From: Campylobacter sp. 19-13652
Lineage (GTDB): Bacteria; Campylobacterota; Campylobacteria; Campylobacterales; Campylobacteraceae
Length of the DNA: 64,000 nucleotides
Assembly (NCBI RefSeq): GCF_019702925.1
Contig: NZ_AP024713.1
Coordinates: forward strand, 1,488,001-1,552,000
Reading direction: 5' to 3'
Shown: piece by piece, positions 50,875 to 63,236 of the stretch
Numbering within the stretch: the first letter of the stretch is position 1
Layout: every line of letters begins with the position of its first letter
Program-made: the position numbers and the translations under genes
The notes under the pieces: generated by a model
Told to the model about the DNA's origin: nothing
The model's database searches: none
The model's input: the letters and a program-made list of their open reading frames with translations, nothing else

Positions 50875-53025
50875 ATGACTAAATTAAGCCTAGCCATGGC
50901 GGTGACACTCTACTCCATAAATTTAATCGCCGCCGAGCAAATCCCCAGCGAAAAGACCCTACAAACCATAAACGTAAACGAAACAGTCCTAGACTCCACA
51001 ACAGAAGGCAGCAGCACCTACTCATACTCCGCTACGAGCGCAGGCAGCGGATTTTTGCTGCCACCAGCCCTAGTGCCACAGTCGGTTGATGTGCTAACAA
51101 GCGAGCGTATCCAAGACGCCCCAGGCACATACCGAGTAACCGACGCCATAAACGGCAGCACAGGCATTAAGGTATATTCATTTATCCCTGACCGCGTGCG
51201 AATGTACGCGCGCAAAATGCTAATAGACCAGCTTCAAACAGACGGCGTGCCTATGCGGTATAATACAAACTACACATTTGGTGATAATCTAGGCGACACG
51301 AGCATCTATGACCGTGTCGAAGTAGTGCGTGGCGCAAACGGCGTACTAAGCGGCGCTGGAAACCCATCGGCTAGTATAAATTTAGTCCGCAAAGCCCCTG
51401 TGGCTACGCCGTTTTTAAGCATCAGTGGGGCGGTTGGCTCATACGATCTTTACCACGTCGGATTAGACGCTGGAGGCGCGCTGAGTAAGGACGAGCGCAT
51501 TAGGGCACGCATTAGTCTAGCAGAGCAAAAAAGGCACGGCTACCTAGACCGCTATAAGGAAAATAAGGCATCAGTTTATACGGCTTTTGATTTTGACGTG
51601 GGTGATAGTGGGGTGTTTGGGCTTGGTGCAAACTACCAAGACACCGATATAGACGGCACTATGTGGAGTGGGGTACCGCTTAAATACGATGATGGCACAC
51701 CCACAAATTTTAGCCAAAACGTCTCCGTTGCGCCTAGCTGGGCTGGGGTTCGCACGAAGCTTTTTGACATTTATGGCAGGTACACGCACGTCTTTGAAAA
51801 TGGTGCAGAGCTTGAGCTAGGACACGATCATCAGCAGGCTCGCGGTAGCCGCATAAACGTGCAAGTGCCGAGCAAAAACTACCTAAACTCGGCGACGAAC
51901 GTCTTTACAAGCAACGACATCAGGCTTTTTGATGGCAAGCGCACGCAGGATTTTTCTCACATCAAAGCAAATGGCGAGGCTGAGATTTTCTCGCTAGAAC
52001 ATGAGTTAAGCCTCACGCTAAGCACCTCTAGGCAAAGTCTAAATATGCCAGTTTATACAAACATTACTGGCTCGCAAATCTCAGGGGATATAACGAATTT
52101 TAACCCACAAAAGCCAAGCTTTACAAGCTCGCCAGTCGCAGCTGATATACTAAAGACCTATCAGCATTCGGCGGTTTTTATGGATAGGATAAAGCTAAGT
52201 GATAAATTTGCGCTCATAGCTGGGCTTCGCTACACCCATTTTGACGAGAAAAGTACAGGCTATAACGACTCTGGCAAAAAAACATGGGCGTCATATAAAC
52301 CCTATCGCTTGCGCGAGGATGACATCTCAAAATACCTAGCACTAACGTATGAATTTGCCCCAAATAGCGCACTTTATGCGGCATATACTGATATATTTTC
52401 TCCGCAAAATGCCTTTGACGAGCAGGATAATCCGCTAAAGCCAACTATCGGCAAAAGCTACGAAATAGGCGCAAAAAGCCAGTTTGAGAGTGGTTTGCTG
52501 CTAAGTGCATCGCTATTTCACATTATAAGAAACAACCTAGCCGTTAGTACGGGCAAAACCAGAACCGACGGCAGTACCATATATGCAAGCGCAAATGGAG
52601 CGACCACAAATGGCTTTGAGCTAAGCGCGCAGGGTAAAGTGCTAAAAAATCTCGATATTTACGCTGGATACAGCTACGTAAAAAGCCGCGACGCAGACAA
52701 AAATGAGATAGACAAGAATCTGCCAAATAGTTTGTTTAAATTCTTTGCTAGTTATGAGGTATCTAGTATAAATGGCTTAAGCGTGGGCGCTGGGCTAAAC
52801 TGGCAGTCAAAAACCGAAGTAGTAAAGAATGGAGAGACGTTTAAAACCCAATCTATAGCGGTTTATGACGCGCTCTTAAGATATGAGCTTAATAAGCACG
52901 CCAAAGTCCAACTAAACGTCAATAATATCTTTAACAAACGCTACATCTCAGGCTATGGTAGCACAGGACACTATAAACTAGGCGAACCAAGAACGTTTAT
53001 GCTGAGTTTTAGGTATGAAATTTAA
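50875..53025 (+). CDS. TonB-dependent siderophore receptor
   Basis: A 716-residue outer-membrane receptor: signal peptide (MTKLSLAMAVTLYSINLIAA), TonB box-like TINVNETVLDS, plug domain (ALVPQSVDVLTSERI, DRVEVVRGANGVLSGAGNPS, INLVRKAP) and a 22-strand barrel ending in FRYEI with terminal aromatic-rich strand. NGFELSAQGKVLKNLDIYAG and VNNIFNKRYISG mark the FhuE/FpvA-like group that takes up hydroxamate-type ferric siderophores. The ligand is not predictable. AAAAGGCAAAAT precedes the ATG. Confidence 0.92.
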   Translation: MTKLSLAMAVTLYSINLIAAEQIPSEKTLQTINVNETVLDSTTEGSSTYSYSATSAGSGFLLPPALVPQSVDVLTSERIQDAPGTYRVTDAINGSTGIKVYSFIPDRVRMYARKMLIDQLQTDGVPMRYNTNYTFGDNLGDTSIYDRVEVVRGANGVLSGAGNPSASINLVRKAPVATPFLSISGAVGSYDLYHVGLDAGGALSKDERIRARISLAEQKRHGYLDRYKENKASVYTAFDFDVGDSGVFGLGANYQDTDIDGTMWSGVPLKYDDGTPTNFSQNVSVAPSWAGVRTKLFDIYGRYTHVFENGAELELGHDHQQARGSRINVQVPSKNYLNSATNVFTSNDIRLFDGKRTQDFSHIKANGEAEIFSLEHELSLTLSTSRQSLNMPVYTNITGSQISGDITNFNPQKPSFTSSPVAADILKTYQHSAVFMDRIKLSDKFALIAGLRYTHFDEKSTGYNDSGKKTWASYKPYRLREDDISKYLALTYEFAPNSALYAAYTDIFSPQNAFDEQDNPLKPTIGKSYEIGAKSQFESGLLLSASLFHIIRNNLAVSTGKTRTDGSTIYASANGATTNGFELSAQGKVLKNLDIYAGYSYVKSRDADKNEIDKNLPNSLFKFFASYEVSSINGLSVGAGLNWQSKTEVVKNGETFKTQSIAVYDALLRYELNKHAKVQLNVNNIFNKRYISGYGSTGHYKLGEPRTFMLSFRYEI

Positions 53026-53540
53026 CTTTTAAATTTGCTTTGCTGGGTATTTTTTAATTAAGTACCCAGCGATAGTCTTGAAATTTAAACATTTAAATAA
53101 GTACTATGCAAAAGCTACTTTATAATTATGCTAAAAAATGAGAAGTTAAAGGGCTATATCTTAAAAGCACTGCTATTTTTATTTATGGCAGTATGACGGT
53201 AAAACTTGATATTGATAAGTAGACTGCCTTATATAGATTATACACCAAGCAATATTCGCCAAATGTAAAGCTTTCAATACTTCCACATATTCAAGCCAAA
53301 AAACGGCGTATAAATTGCAACTTCTTTAAAACGCAGTTTTAAAAAACTATGTCTATGTCTTATTTTACTAAAGACACATAGTTAATTAGCATAGCGCAAA
53401 AACTAAATAAGGCTCGCATAAAACTCAAGCTTTGAGGCAATGACTTTAAAAACAAAGCAAACAAGCCTAAAATATTCGCAAAAAATGCCAAAATAAGCTT
53501 TTAAGCATTTAGTAATAGCTATTTAAATTTAATTTTCACC
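53026..53540. other. 515-base intergenic region with a terminator-like hairpin
   Basis: GCTGGGTA / TACCCAGC (53042-53070), 13-base AT loop, likely ends the receptor transcript. The remaining 470 bases hold only very short frames, such as a 22-codon one near 53130 (MLKNEKLKGYILKALLFLF), and look like decayed sequence. No RNA gene is recognised. Confidence 0.5.
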
Positions 53541-54878
53541 CTACCTAATAAAATAATCCCCATCAAAGCTAACAAGGGAATATTTTCTCTCATCACCCAA
53601 AGCTTCCACTAGCGCCTCAAGTCCCAAAAACTCAAGACTATCAGCCCCTATATACTCGCACACTTCATCGCAATTTAAACGGTAGCTAATAAGCTCCTCG
53701 GACGTAGGCGTGTCTATGCCGTAGCGCTCAGGATAGCGAAGCTCAGGTGCAGCCACGCGAAAATGCACCTGCTTAGCCCCAGCCGTACGCAAAAGCTCGA
53801 CTATCTTTTTACTCGTAGTCCCACGCACTATGCTATCATCGACTACTACCACACTCTTGCCTGCTAGCTCACTACTCATAGGATTTAGTTTTAGCTTTAC
53901 TTTTAAATTCCTAAGCTCCTGGGTTGGCTCAATAAAAGTACGTCCCACGTAGTGGTTACGCACGATAGCAGCCTCATAAGCAAGCCCTGCCTCCTTCGCA
54001 TACCCAAGAGCCGCAGCTACGCCACTATCTGGCACAGCTACTACCATATCAGCTCCTTCTGGCACCCCAGCACGAGCCAAAGCTGCCCCCATAAGCTTTC
54101 TAGCAGCATAGACGCTTTTGCCCTCTATTACACTATCAGGGCGCGCAAAATATATATACTCAAATGCGCAAATCCTAGGCTCGCTCTCATAAAGCTGCTC
54201 GCTAGCAAACTCACTCTGTCCACGCTTTATACTAAGCATTTCGCCAGGTCTTACATCACGGATAAATTTAGCCCCCACTAGATCAAACGCGCAGGTTTCA
54301 CTAGCGACGATTAGCCCACCGTCTTTTAGCCTGCCTATGCTAAGCGGTCGCACACCCCATCTATCGCGCACCACATACATAGCGTCGCCTTCAAGTATAA
54401 GCAGACAATATGCTCCTATAATCTGCCCCAAAGCCTCTTTTATCCGTTCTTTTAGCGTTGCTTTGGTACTTCTTGCGATTAGGTGTGCGATATTTTCGGT
54501 ATCCATATTTGAGCTAAATATCGCCCCATTTTGCACGAGACGCTCTCTTACTTCGTCCTTATTTACGAGATTTCCATTATGCACTATGCTAAGCTCCCCT
54601 AAAGCATAGCTAATAGCCACAGGTTGTGCATCTCCAGCACTTGCGCTTCCAGCTGTGGCGTAGCGATTATGCCCCACAGCCATATCACCTTTTAGCTTTT
54701 TAAAGCTCTCTGTGTTAAAAACCTCAGTAACTAACCCATTGCCCTTTATCGTGCAAAGCTTGCCGTCGCTTGTACTAATGCCACTTGCCTCCTGACCTCT
54801 ATGCTGCATAGCAAAAAGTGCATAATACGCAATACTAGCGGCATCTTGGCTGTTTACTACTCCGACTATCGCACACAT
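53541..54878 (-). CDS. purF: Amidophosphoribosyltransferase
   Basis: First committed step of purine synthesis: PRPP plus glutamine to phosphoribosylamine. 445 residues: nucleophile Cys2 (MCAIVGVV), Ntn domain with MQHRGQEASGI and GHNRYATAG, then the phosphoribosyltransferase domain with the PRPP loop VVVVDDSIVRGTTSKKIV. The ATG directly follows the dapB stop, so the two are cotranscribed. Confidence 0.96.
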   Translation of the reverse strand: MCAIVGVVNSQDAASIAYYALFAMQHRGQEASGISTSDGKLCTIKGNGLVTEVFNTESFKKLKGDMAVGHNRYATAGSASAGDAQPVAISYALGELSIVHNGNLVNKDEVRERLVQNGAIFSSNMDTENIAHLIARSTKATLKERIKEALGQIIGAYCLLILEGDAMYVVRDRWGVRPLSIGRLKDGGLIVASETCAFDLVGAKFIRDVRPGEMLSIKRGQSEFASEQLYESEPRICAFEYIYFARPDSVIEGKSVYAARKLMGAALARAGVPEGADMVVAVPDSGVAAALGYAKEAGLAYEAAIVRNHYVGRTFIEPTQELRNLKVKLKLNPMSSELAGKSVVVVDDSIVRGTTSKKIVELLRTAGAKQVHFRVAAPELRYPERYGIDTPTSEELISYRLNCDEVCEYIGADSLEFLGLEALVEALGDERKYSLVSFDGDYFIR

Positions 54879-55643
54879 TTAAAGCCCCAAACAATCATCT
54901 ATACTATAAAGCCCTGGCTCTTTATTTACCAGCCATAAAGCCGCTCTTAAGGCTCCATTTGCAAAAGTCGCTCGACTTGTCGCAGTGTGATTTAGTTCGA
55001 TAAATTCGCCGTCATTGTAAAATCCGACCGTGTGCCTGCCGACTATATCGCCCCCACGCTGCGAAAGCACGGCTATCTCATCAGCGCTTCTTGCACCCAC
55101 CATCCCCTGTCTGCCACACACCATCACGTCTTTTAAATTTAACTCTCTAGCCTTTGCTACACTACTAGCTAGAGTAAGGGCAGTGCCGCTTGGGGCGTCC
55201 TTTTTATGCCTGTGGTGCATCTCTACTATCTCCGCGTCAAATCCCACTAATGCCTTTGCGGCGATTTGGGCTAGACGGTTTAGCACAGCCACGCCTAGAC
55301 TCATATTTGTTGCGTACAAGATAGGCATATCCTCACTTAAGCTTTTTATAAGCTCAAGTGTCTCATCGCTTAGCCCAGTAGTACCGATGACTAGAGGCTT
55401 TGGTACAGTTGTGGCTATTTCAAGCAGCGAGAGTGTGCCACTTGGGGAGCTAAAATCAATGACAACATCGCTTTTATTCATAAACTCATCATCAAGCTTA
55501 AAGGCTATATACTCATCACTTCTAGACTTTAACTCGCCCTTATCGACTATTGCGGCTAGCCTTGCCATATCGTTAGCTTCGATGCTTTTAATGATCTCTT
55601 GTCCCATTTTACCGCTAGCGCCGCAAAGTCCGATGTTTATCAT
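54879..55643 (-). CDS. dapB: 4-hydroxy-tetrahydrodipicolinate reductase
   Basis: Lysine/diaminopimelate pathway. 254 residues from ATG 55643 (GGGAGAAA upstream; a longer frame exists but lacks a site). NAD(P) motif [21 protein letters not shown], active site [18 protein letters not shown]. It ends immediately before purF. Confidence 0.95.
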   Translation of the reverse strand: MINIGLCGASGKMGQEIIKSIEANDMARLAAIVDKGELKSRSDEYIAFKLDDEFMNKSDVVIDFSSPSGTLSLLEIATTVPKPLVIGTTGLSDETLELIKSLSEDMPILYATNMSLGVAVLNRLAQIAAKALVGFDAEIVEMHHRHKKDAPSGTALTLASSVAKARELNLKDVMVCGRQGMVGARSADEIAVLSQRGGDIVGRHTVGFYNDGEFIELNHTATSRATFANGALRAALWLVNKEPGLYSIDDCLGL

Positions 55644-55695
55644 TTTCTCCCTTTTTGTTACAAATTTATTTAAGATGATTATAGCACACAAAATT

Positions 55696-56403
55696 TTAAA
55701 GAGCTGTAAATTCGTCCCAGAAAAGCTTTGATTTTGGCGTTGGCATTTTGCTTTGATACGGCTTTTTACTCATTGCTTCACGTGCGATGGAGCGGGCTTT
55801 GCTAGCTGGTGCGCCAACCCCTAAAAGGCCTCGCTCAAGTGCAATAAAGCTAGATAAAATTTGAGCTATCCCAGCGTAGAATCTAGCCTCTGAGTGATCT
55901 GCTAAAAGTGCGATAAACTCATCTATAAAAGGATTTATCACGCTTTTAAAAAGCTCCTCTTGAATAGATATCATCTCGCTCGCACCACCACTTGCATCAA
56001 GCAAAAGCTGTGAGGAAAACAAAAACACAAATCCGATAAAATCCTCACTATCCTTACATCTGGACAAATTCCTACGATAATCGCTTTTTTTAAGTAGCTC
56101 AATCACCCTAAGCCGTGCCGCGCCATCATCTCGCCCATCCTCGTAAAAGCTCGCATTTAGCGGAATATTTGCATAGCTTAGATCAAAAAGTACGCTATTT
56201 TGCTCGTTTATAAATTTATCAAAATCATGCTCTTTTAAAGTATTAAAAGCAGCCTCATCAGCCACACTTAATGCAGACTGGCTTAAATGCTCTAGCTGCC
56301 CTTTCCAGCGTAAAAATCCACTACCCTTTTCATCGTAAAAAAAGACAAAAGCCAAAAACTCATAATAATACGCCCTAGCGCGTAGTGTGTCTGCGTCAAA
56401 CAT
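55696..56403 (-). CDS. TorD-like chaperone, formate-dehydrogenase type
   Basis: A 235-residue helical protein ([18 protein letters not shown] start; [40 protein letters not shown]), the layout of epsilon-proteobacterial TorD-family proteins. It overlaps the end of the Fe-S protein by 8 bases. Such pairs commonly sit next to fdh genes in Campylobacter, but none are present here. Ends [12 protein letters not shown]. Confidence 0.65.
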   Translation of the reverse strand: MFDADTLRARAYYYEFLAFVFFYDEKGSGFLRWKGQLEHLSQSALSVADEAAFNTLKEHDFDKFINEQNSVLFDLSYANIPLNASFYEDGRDDGAARLRVIELLKKSDYRRNLSRCKDSEDFIGFVFLFSSQLLLDASGGASEMISIQEELFKSVINPFIDEFIALLADHSEARFYAGIAQILSSFIALERGLLGVGAPASKARSIAREAMSKKPYQSKMPTPKSKLFWDEFTAL

Positions 56404-58057
56404 CTATATCTCCCCTTTGCTGCTTAATTTGCGCTTCAAACATTATTTTAGCTTTACACTCTCCACAGCAGTAAAGAGTGCGTGCTTTTAGGCTATCTGC
56501 GCCAAAATGTGGTAGCATAATGCTGGCGATTTTTTCAATTGATTTTTTAGTGGCAAATTCCTTACCGCACTCTATACAGGCAAATAGCTCATCGCTTGCA
56601 AGCTTGATAAATTCAAAACTAGCTGGAGCTAGCCTAAGCTCACCCGTCCTTACCTCTATCGCGCCAGGTTCTGCGCAGCTAGACTCGCAATATCCGCACG
56701 CCGTGCAAATGCTTGCGTTAAATTTGATAGAATTGTCCTTTTTATCAGCTATTAAAGCCCCAACGTTACAGGCTCCTACGCAGCTTAGACAAAGAGTGCA
56801 TTTATCCTCATTAATTATCACATTTGCATATCGCACACGCTCATCTGTATGCACCGTGCCAAGCTCGCTATCTCCGACTAAATGCTCCACTCGCTTTGCA
56901 AATATTTCGCGCATTAATAAGGCATTTTCGCTCATATTATAATAGCTTCCTTCTATCGTGCCAGCCTCGTTTAAAGCCGCTTCAAGCTCAGTTAAATTTT
57001 TGGCTAAATAAATCGCTTTTTTATTAAATTTGAGCTCATAAATTTGATTAATAATATCCACCGCTCCGCTTGTGCCACGAGCTGGTGCGCTATCATAAAG
57101 CACCACCGCGCAGCCACTTTCTTGCAATAGTCCCATAAGATGAGCCTGAGTTAAAAAGCGCGCACCTAAGGCTAGAGGCAGGACATTTTCAGGCAGGCTG
57201 ACGTGGCTTTTATAAAGGCTCTCATCAGCCACCACAAGCGCCACCTTGCCCTCATACAGCCTAGCAACGCTAGCCCACGCTTCGCGCATAAATGGCGCAA
57301 AATCAAGCGAGCCAGACGGGCAGACACTCACGCACTCACCGCACCCCACGCAATCTACGTGAGAAAACACAAGCTGTCTATTTTCATCGTCCTTTAGTAT
57401 CGCCACAGTCGGACACACCTCCACGCAACGCGCGCATATCTCATCACGACGCTTTGCGTACTGGCAAATACTCTCATCATAGGTTGTTAGGCTTTTAAAT
57501 TTATACTTTGGACTTGCGCCTTTTACTATCTCAAGCACCGCCTCATCGCTAAGAGCAGCTATATCAAAGCAACCTGATTGGCGCAGCATAAATGGTGCAG
57601 CGTGCGAAGCTAGCAGCAAATCACACTCTACTTCGCCCAAATTAGTCCCAGCATAATCGCTAAGAATGACGCTAAGCTCGCCAACCGCACCGTAGACAAA
57701 CTTAACCTCAAAGCTAGCTAGAGAAATGACCTCATATCCACTATCACACAAAAGGCTTTTTAAAGTGTCTCGCGGTTCATTTGAGACGATGATAATGCGA
57801 TTTCCTACCTGCTTTTCATATGGCACATCACGCGCTAAATCATAAACCTGCGCCCTAGATTCATAAAGCAAGCTTACGCCCTTTGATACCTCAAGTGCGC
57901 TTGCTTTTGAGCATGCGATATAAAAATCTATCTCAGGCGCTATGACATCAGCTTCTAGCCTTGCGTCATTACTTACTAAATACCGTCCACTTTGGCTTAT
58001 CTCTATCGCATCATTTAGCGGAATAATGGGCTTGCCAAAATATCCAAATTCTTTCAT
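56396..58057 (-). CDS. Multi-cluster 4Fe-4S ferredoxin-like protein
   Basis: A 553-residue cytoplasmic protein with four classical cluster groups: CARCVEVCPT, CVGCGECVSVCPSG, CTLCLSCVGACNVG and CTACGYCESSCAEPG. It also has a C-terminal zinc-like part (CIECGKEFATKK; CCGECKAKIMF). The central 270-residue region resembles HdrA/MvhD-adjacent electron-transfer proteins (VALVVADESLYKSHV). It probably moves electrons to or from a molybdoenzyme with the TorD-like neighbour; the exact partner is unknown. Confidence 0.75.
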   Translation of the reverse strand: MKEFGYFGKPIIPLNDAIEISQSGRYLVSNDARLEADVIAPEIDFYIACSKASALEVSKGVSLLYESRAQVYDLARDVPYEKQVGNRIIIVSNEPRDTLKSLLCDSGYEVISLASFEVKFVYGAVGELSVILSDYAGTNLGEVECDLLLASHAAPFMLRQSGCFDIAALSDEAVLEIVKGASPKYKFKSLTTYDESICQYAKRRDEICARCVEVCPTVAILKDDENRQLVFSHVDCVGCGECVSVCPSGSLDFAPFMREAWASVARLYEGKVALVVADESLYKSHVSLPENVLPLALGARFLTQAHLMGLLQESGCAVVLYDSAPARGTSGAVDIINQIYELKFNKKAIYLAKNLTELEAALNEAGTIEGSYYNMSENALLMREIFAKRVEHLVGDSELGTVHTDERVRYANVIINEDKCTLCLSCVGACNVGALIADKKDNSIKFNASICTACGYCESSCAEPGAIEVRTGELRLAPASFEFIKLASDELFACIECGKEFATKKSIEKIASIMLPHFGADSLKARTLYCCGECKAKIMFEAQIKQQRGDIDV

Positions 58058-58166
58058 ATTTTCACTTCTTTTTGTGGTTTTAAGCCAAAATCATACCATA
58101 CGAAGGTTAAATTTAAACAAACTTTTTGCCAGCCCTAGGTAAAATCACGACTATATTATTTAATGA

Positions 58167-60351
<2,185 letters not shown>

Positions 60352-60554
60352 ATTCAGCATACCTTGCTTCTATTGGCTTACTTAATCATAAACTTTGTTT
60401 TAAGTACAAATTTAAACTGTATTAATTTGTGCCAGTGGCTTAAGCACTATTTTTGCTCTTCACAGAGTAGGTTTAGCAAGCTCACTGCTAGGCTTGCTCC
60501 CCTAAGCGCTTAGTAAAAAACAAGTGATTAATAAAATTTAACCACACGCACCGA

Positions 60555-61865
60555 CTAAAGCCCCAGTATTTCTCGTACCTTAGCCTCATTTATTAGCTTT
60601 GTGTCTATCTTTACAGCGGTATTTTCACCAGCGCAATAGACATCATAAATGCCTTTTATGCCGCCTAGTTTTGCTCGTGCTAGATCCTTGCTTAGAGCAT
60701 TTTGTGGTACATAGATATTTTTAAATTCATTTGGATTTTTAAGCCTAAGTAATAGCAAAAACCAAAGCACGCAAACCGCCAAAGCAAGCGCATACACCCC
60801 ACTAGCCCCCCAAAGCCCAAGCACCGCACCACCAAGCGCACCGCCTATGAAGCTACCAGCGTATCCGCACGAGGTAAAAAGCCCAAGCGCACCACCCCTT
60901 TCGTCATGCGTACAAAATTTACTCGCACATGATTGCATGACTGGCTCGTGCAGGTTAAATCCTACAAAAAATATCACAGCTCCAACCACAAACCCAAAGC
61001 TACTTTTTCCAAAGACGACAAAAAGCAAAAACGCCACAGCAAAAAGCCCCACACCAAATAGCAGCATAGCTTTTGCTAGCCCCTTGCCATCTCCTAGCGC
61101 TCCAGCCGCACCCATAGCCAAAAATCCAGCCCCAGCCCCAGCCGCATAGACCTTCCACAACTCATCACGCCCCCAGCCTAGGCTATTTACAAGCACAAGT
61201 GGCACGAGCAAAAACACCACAGACATCAGCATTTTTTGCAAAAATGAGGTCAAATTTAATATTAATAAATCATGATTTTTCGCAATTTTTATTAGACTAA
61301 ATTTATCACTTTTATCGCTTGCTTTTCTAGTCTCTTTTATGCCAAAAAGCAGCCCCACACAAAGCAGCGATATACCAGCGCTGAGGTAAAACAGCCCCTC
61401 TAGCCCCCATAAATTTGAAAGCGTCGAGCCAAATACCATAGCCATACAAAAGCTAAGCCCTATCATAGCCCCCATTATAGCCATAGCCTTGCTTCTATTC
61501 TCCTCGCTCACGCTATCAGCTATCATCGCACTTGCCACTCCACCTATAGCACCCACGCCTTGTAGTACGCGCCCAGCGAGCATGGTATAAATATCACTAG
61601 ATACCGCACACACAACGCTTCCTATGGCAAATATCAAAAGCCCAAGCACCATGGCTTTTTTACGCCCTACACGATCGCTTAGCACCCCAAAAGGTACCTG
61701 AAAAATCATCTGTGAAAGCGCATAAACACCGATAATAAGCCCTACCGTTTTCTCTGTTGCTCCTTGCAAGCTTAAAGCATATATACTAAGTGTAGGTAAC
61801 ACCACAAAAAGTCCGAAAAATCGGCTCGCTGCAATAAAACTAAGCGGCAAAACAGTCTTTATCAT
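60555..61865 (-). CDS. MFS transporter (drug/metabolite efflux)
   Basis: A 436-residue, 12-helix major facilitator from ATG 61865 (GGAGGAAAGA upstream). Motif A FGVLSDRVGRKKAMVLG after helix 2 and the second-half copy are present. A cytoplasmic tail of about 65 residues (KNPNEFKNIYVPQNALSKDL..) has a betabetaalpha look resembling a heavy-metal-like fold. The substrate is unknown. Confidence 0.88.
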   Translation of the reverse strand: MIKTVLPLSFIAASRFFGLFVVLPTLSIYALSLQGATEKTVGLIIGVYALSQMIFQVPFGVLSDRVGRKKAMVLGLLIFAIGSVVCAVSSDIYTMLAGRVLQGVGAIGGVASAMIADSVSEENRSKAMAIMGAMIGLSFCMAMVFGSTLSNLWGLEGLFYLSAGISLLCVGLLFGIKETRKASDKSDKFSLIKIAKNHDLLILNLTSFLQKMLMSVVFLLVPLVLVNSLGWGRDELWKVYAAGAGAGFLAMGAAGALGDGKGLAKAMLLFGVGLFAVAFLLFVVFGKSSFGFVVGAVIFFVGFNLHEPVMQSCASKFCTHDERGGALGLFTSCGYAGSFIGGALGGAVLGLWGASGVYALALAVCVLWFLLLLRLKNPNEFKNIYVPQNALSKDLARAKLGGIKGIYDVYCAGENTAVKIDTKLINEAKVREILGL

Positions 61866-62187
61866 TCTTTCCTCCAACTAAAAGGGCAAATTTTAGCACA
61901 TTTTTGACTTTTTTTGATAAAATGGGGGATAAATTTTTAGGCTCTATTTTTAAAAAAGTATTACTTTTTTAAAGCTTTATTAGTTTTTGCAAGCAAGTAT
62001 TGCATATGAGTATCTTGGCGACGATTTTAAGGGCACGCAAAATAAACCCACCAAAATCGTGCCGACATCGTTTGCAACGCCCCATAATGCCAAAAGCTAC
62101 TGACACGAATTAGTGGCGTTGCGCTTGTCGCAGTATGCTTAAGGGTAGTACTTTTACAAAACAGAACCATTTTTTAAAGGCAAAATA
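61866..62187. other. 322-base divergent intergenic region
   Basis: Promoters for the MFS gene and rdgB must lie here. It holds short scattered complementary stretches (for example GGCGTTGCG against CGTTTGCAACGCC) but no gene or RNA I can support. Confidence 0.35.
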
Positions 62188-62787
62188 ATGAAAATAGTAC
62201 TAGCGACCTCAAATAACGGCAAGGTAAGGGAACTTTCGCAAATGCTTAGTGGCTTTAGCGTGCTGGGGCTTAGCGACGTCTGCGAGCCTTTTGAGATAGT
62301 CGAGGATGGCGATAGCTTTGCGGCAAATGCCCTTATTAAATCACGCGCAGTTTATGAAAAGATAAAAGGCTTAGGTGATGACTTTGTTGCACTTTCTGAT
62401 GATAGTGGCATTAGTGTTGATGTCCTAGGCGGTGCACCTGGCATTCACTCAGCACGCTATGCAGACGGCACCGAGGAGGGCAATCGCGCGGCTCTTAGAC
62501 GCGCTATTATTGACGCTGGGGTCGATAGCTCAGGCGCGCACTATACAGCCTGTATCTCCGTAGTTTGTGCTCTTGGTGAGTACTATACGCATGGTTTTAT
62601 GCACGGTAGGGCTTTTAGCTTTGAGCGTGGTAGTGGTGGTTTTGGCTATGATGCTATGTTTATCCCAGAGGGATTTAGTGAGACTTTGGCCGAGCTATCT
62701 CCTAGTATTAAAGAGCGCTTAAGTCATCGCAGTAAAGCTATCTATTCAATGCTTCCTGTGCTTAAAATGCTCTCCAAAAAGCTTTAA
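62188..62787 (+). CDS. rdgB: dITP/XTP pyrophosphatase (RdgB/HAM1)
   Basis: Removes non-canonical purine nucleotides. 199 residues: LATSNNGKVRELSQML, ALSDDSGISVDVLGGAPGIHSARYA, GSGGFGYDAMFIPEG, LSHRSKA. AAAGGCAAAATA precedes the ATG. Confidence 0.95.
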   Translation: MKIVLATSNNGKVRELSQMLSGFSVLGLSDVCEPFEIVEDGDSFAANALIKSRAVYEKIKGLGDDFVALSDDSGISVDVLGGAPGIHSARYADGTEEGNRAALRRAIIDAGVDSSGAHYTACISVVCALGEYYTHGFMHGRAFSFERGSGGFGYDAMFIPEGFSETLAELSPSIKERLSHRSKAIYSMLPVLKMLSKKL

Positions 62788-63115
62788 ATTTATTTTGCCT
62801 ACTAGCCCAGAATACTTTTAAATTTGTATATCAAAGCTGTATAATTGCGCCACATTATTTATTTTAGTGGCACTTGTAAGAAAGGACTTGGCTTAAGTGC
62901 AGGCTGGCTTTTGCTAACCCACTAAAGATTTACCCACTTATTAAGTGTCATATCTTAAACTATATCGATAAAAGCTTTAAATAATGGATATAATCACTTT
63001 ATTTTTCTTCATTTTCATCACCACCTTTTTAAGATATGATTACAAAATCCGAAAGAGATTAACGCCTTTTTTGATGCAACCTTGACACAATTATAATTAT
63101 ACCTGCAAAATCTTA

Positions 63116-63125
63116 CCCCCCCCCC
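63116..63125. repeat. C10 homopolymer upstream of flagellin
   Basis: Ten C in a row, 34 bases before the sigma-28 -35 element. The 449-base gap 62788-63236 otherwise holds the flagellin promoter and leader. Confidence 0.8.
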
Positions 63126-63158
63126 ATTTAAAAAAATAAAATTTTTTCAAAAAAAGTG

Positions 63159-63185
63159 TAAAGTTTTTTAAAAATCAGCCGATAT
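63159..63185 (+). promoter_or_regulatory. Sigma-28 (FliA) promoter of flagellin
   Basis: TAAAGTTT (63159-63166) and GCCGATAT (63178-63185), 15 bases between TAAA and GCCGATAT, fitting the FliA consensus. About 50 bases before the flagellin ATG. Confidence 0.8.
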
Positions 63186-63236
63186 AGCTTTTAACAATCA
63201 AGGAATGATTGAAATTACAAACATAAAGGATTTAAA

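Noticed and set aside
53026-53540. A pseudogene between the TonB receptor and purF
   Set aside because: Only 20-odd-codon frames separated by stops in all phases; no stretch I can match to a protein family, so it is described only as intergenic.
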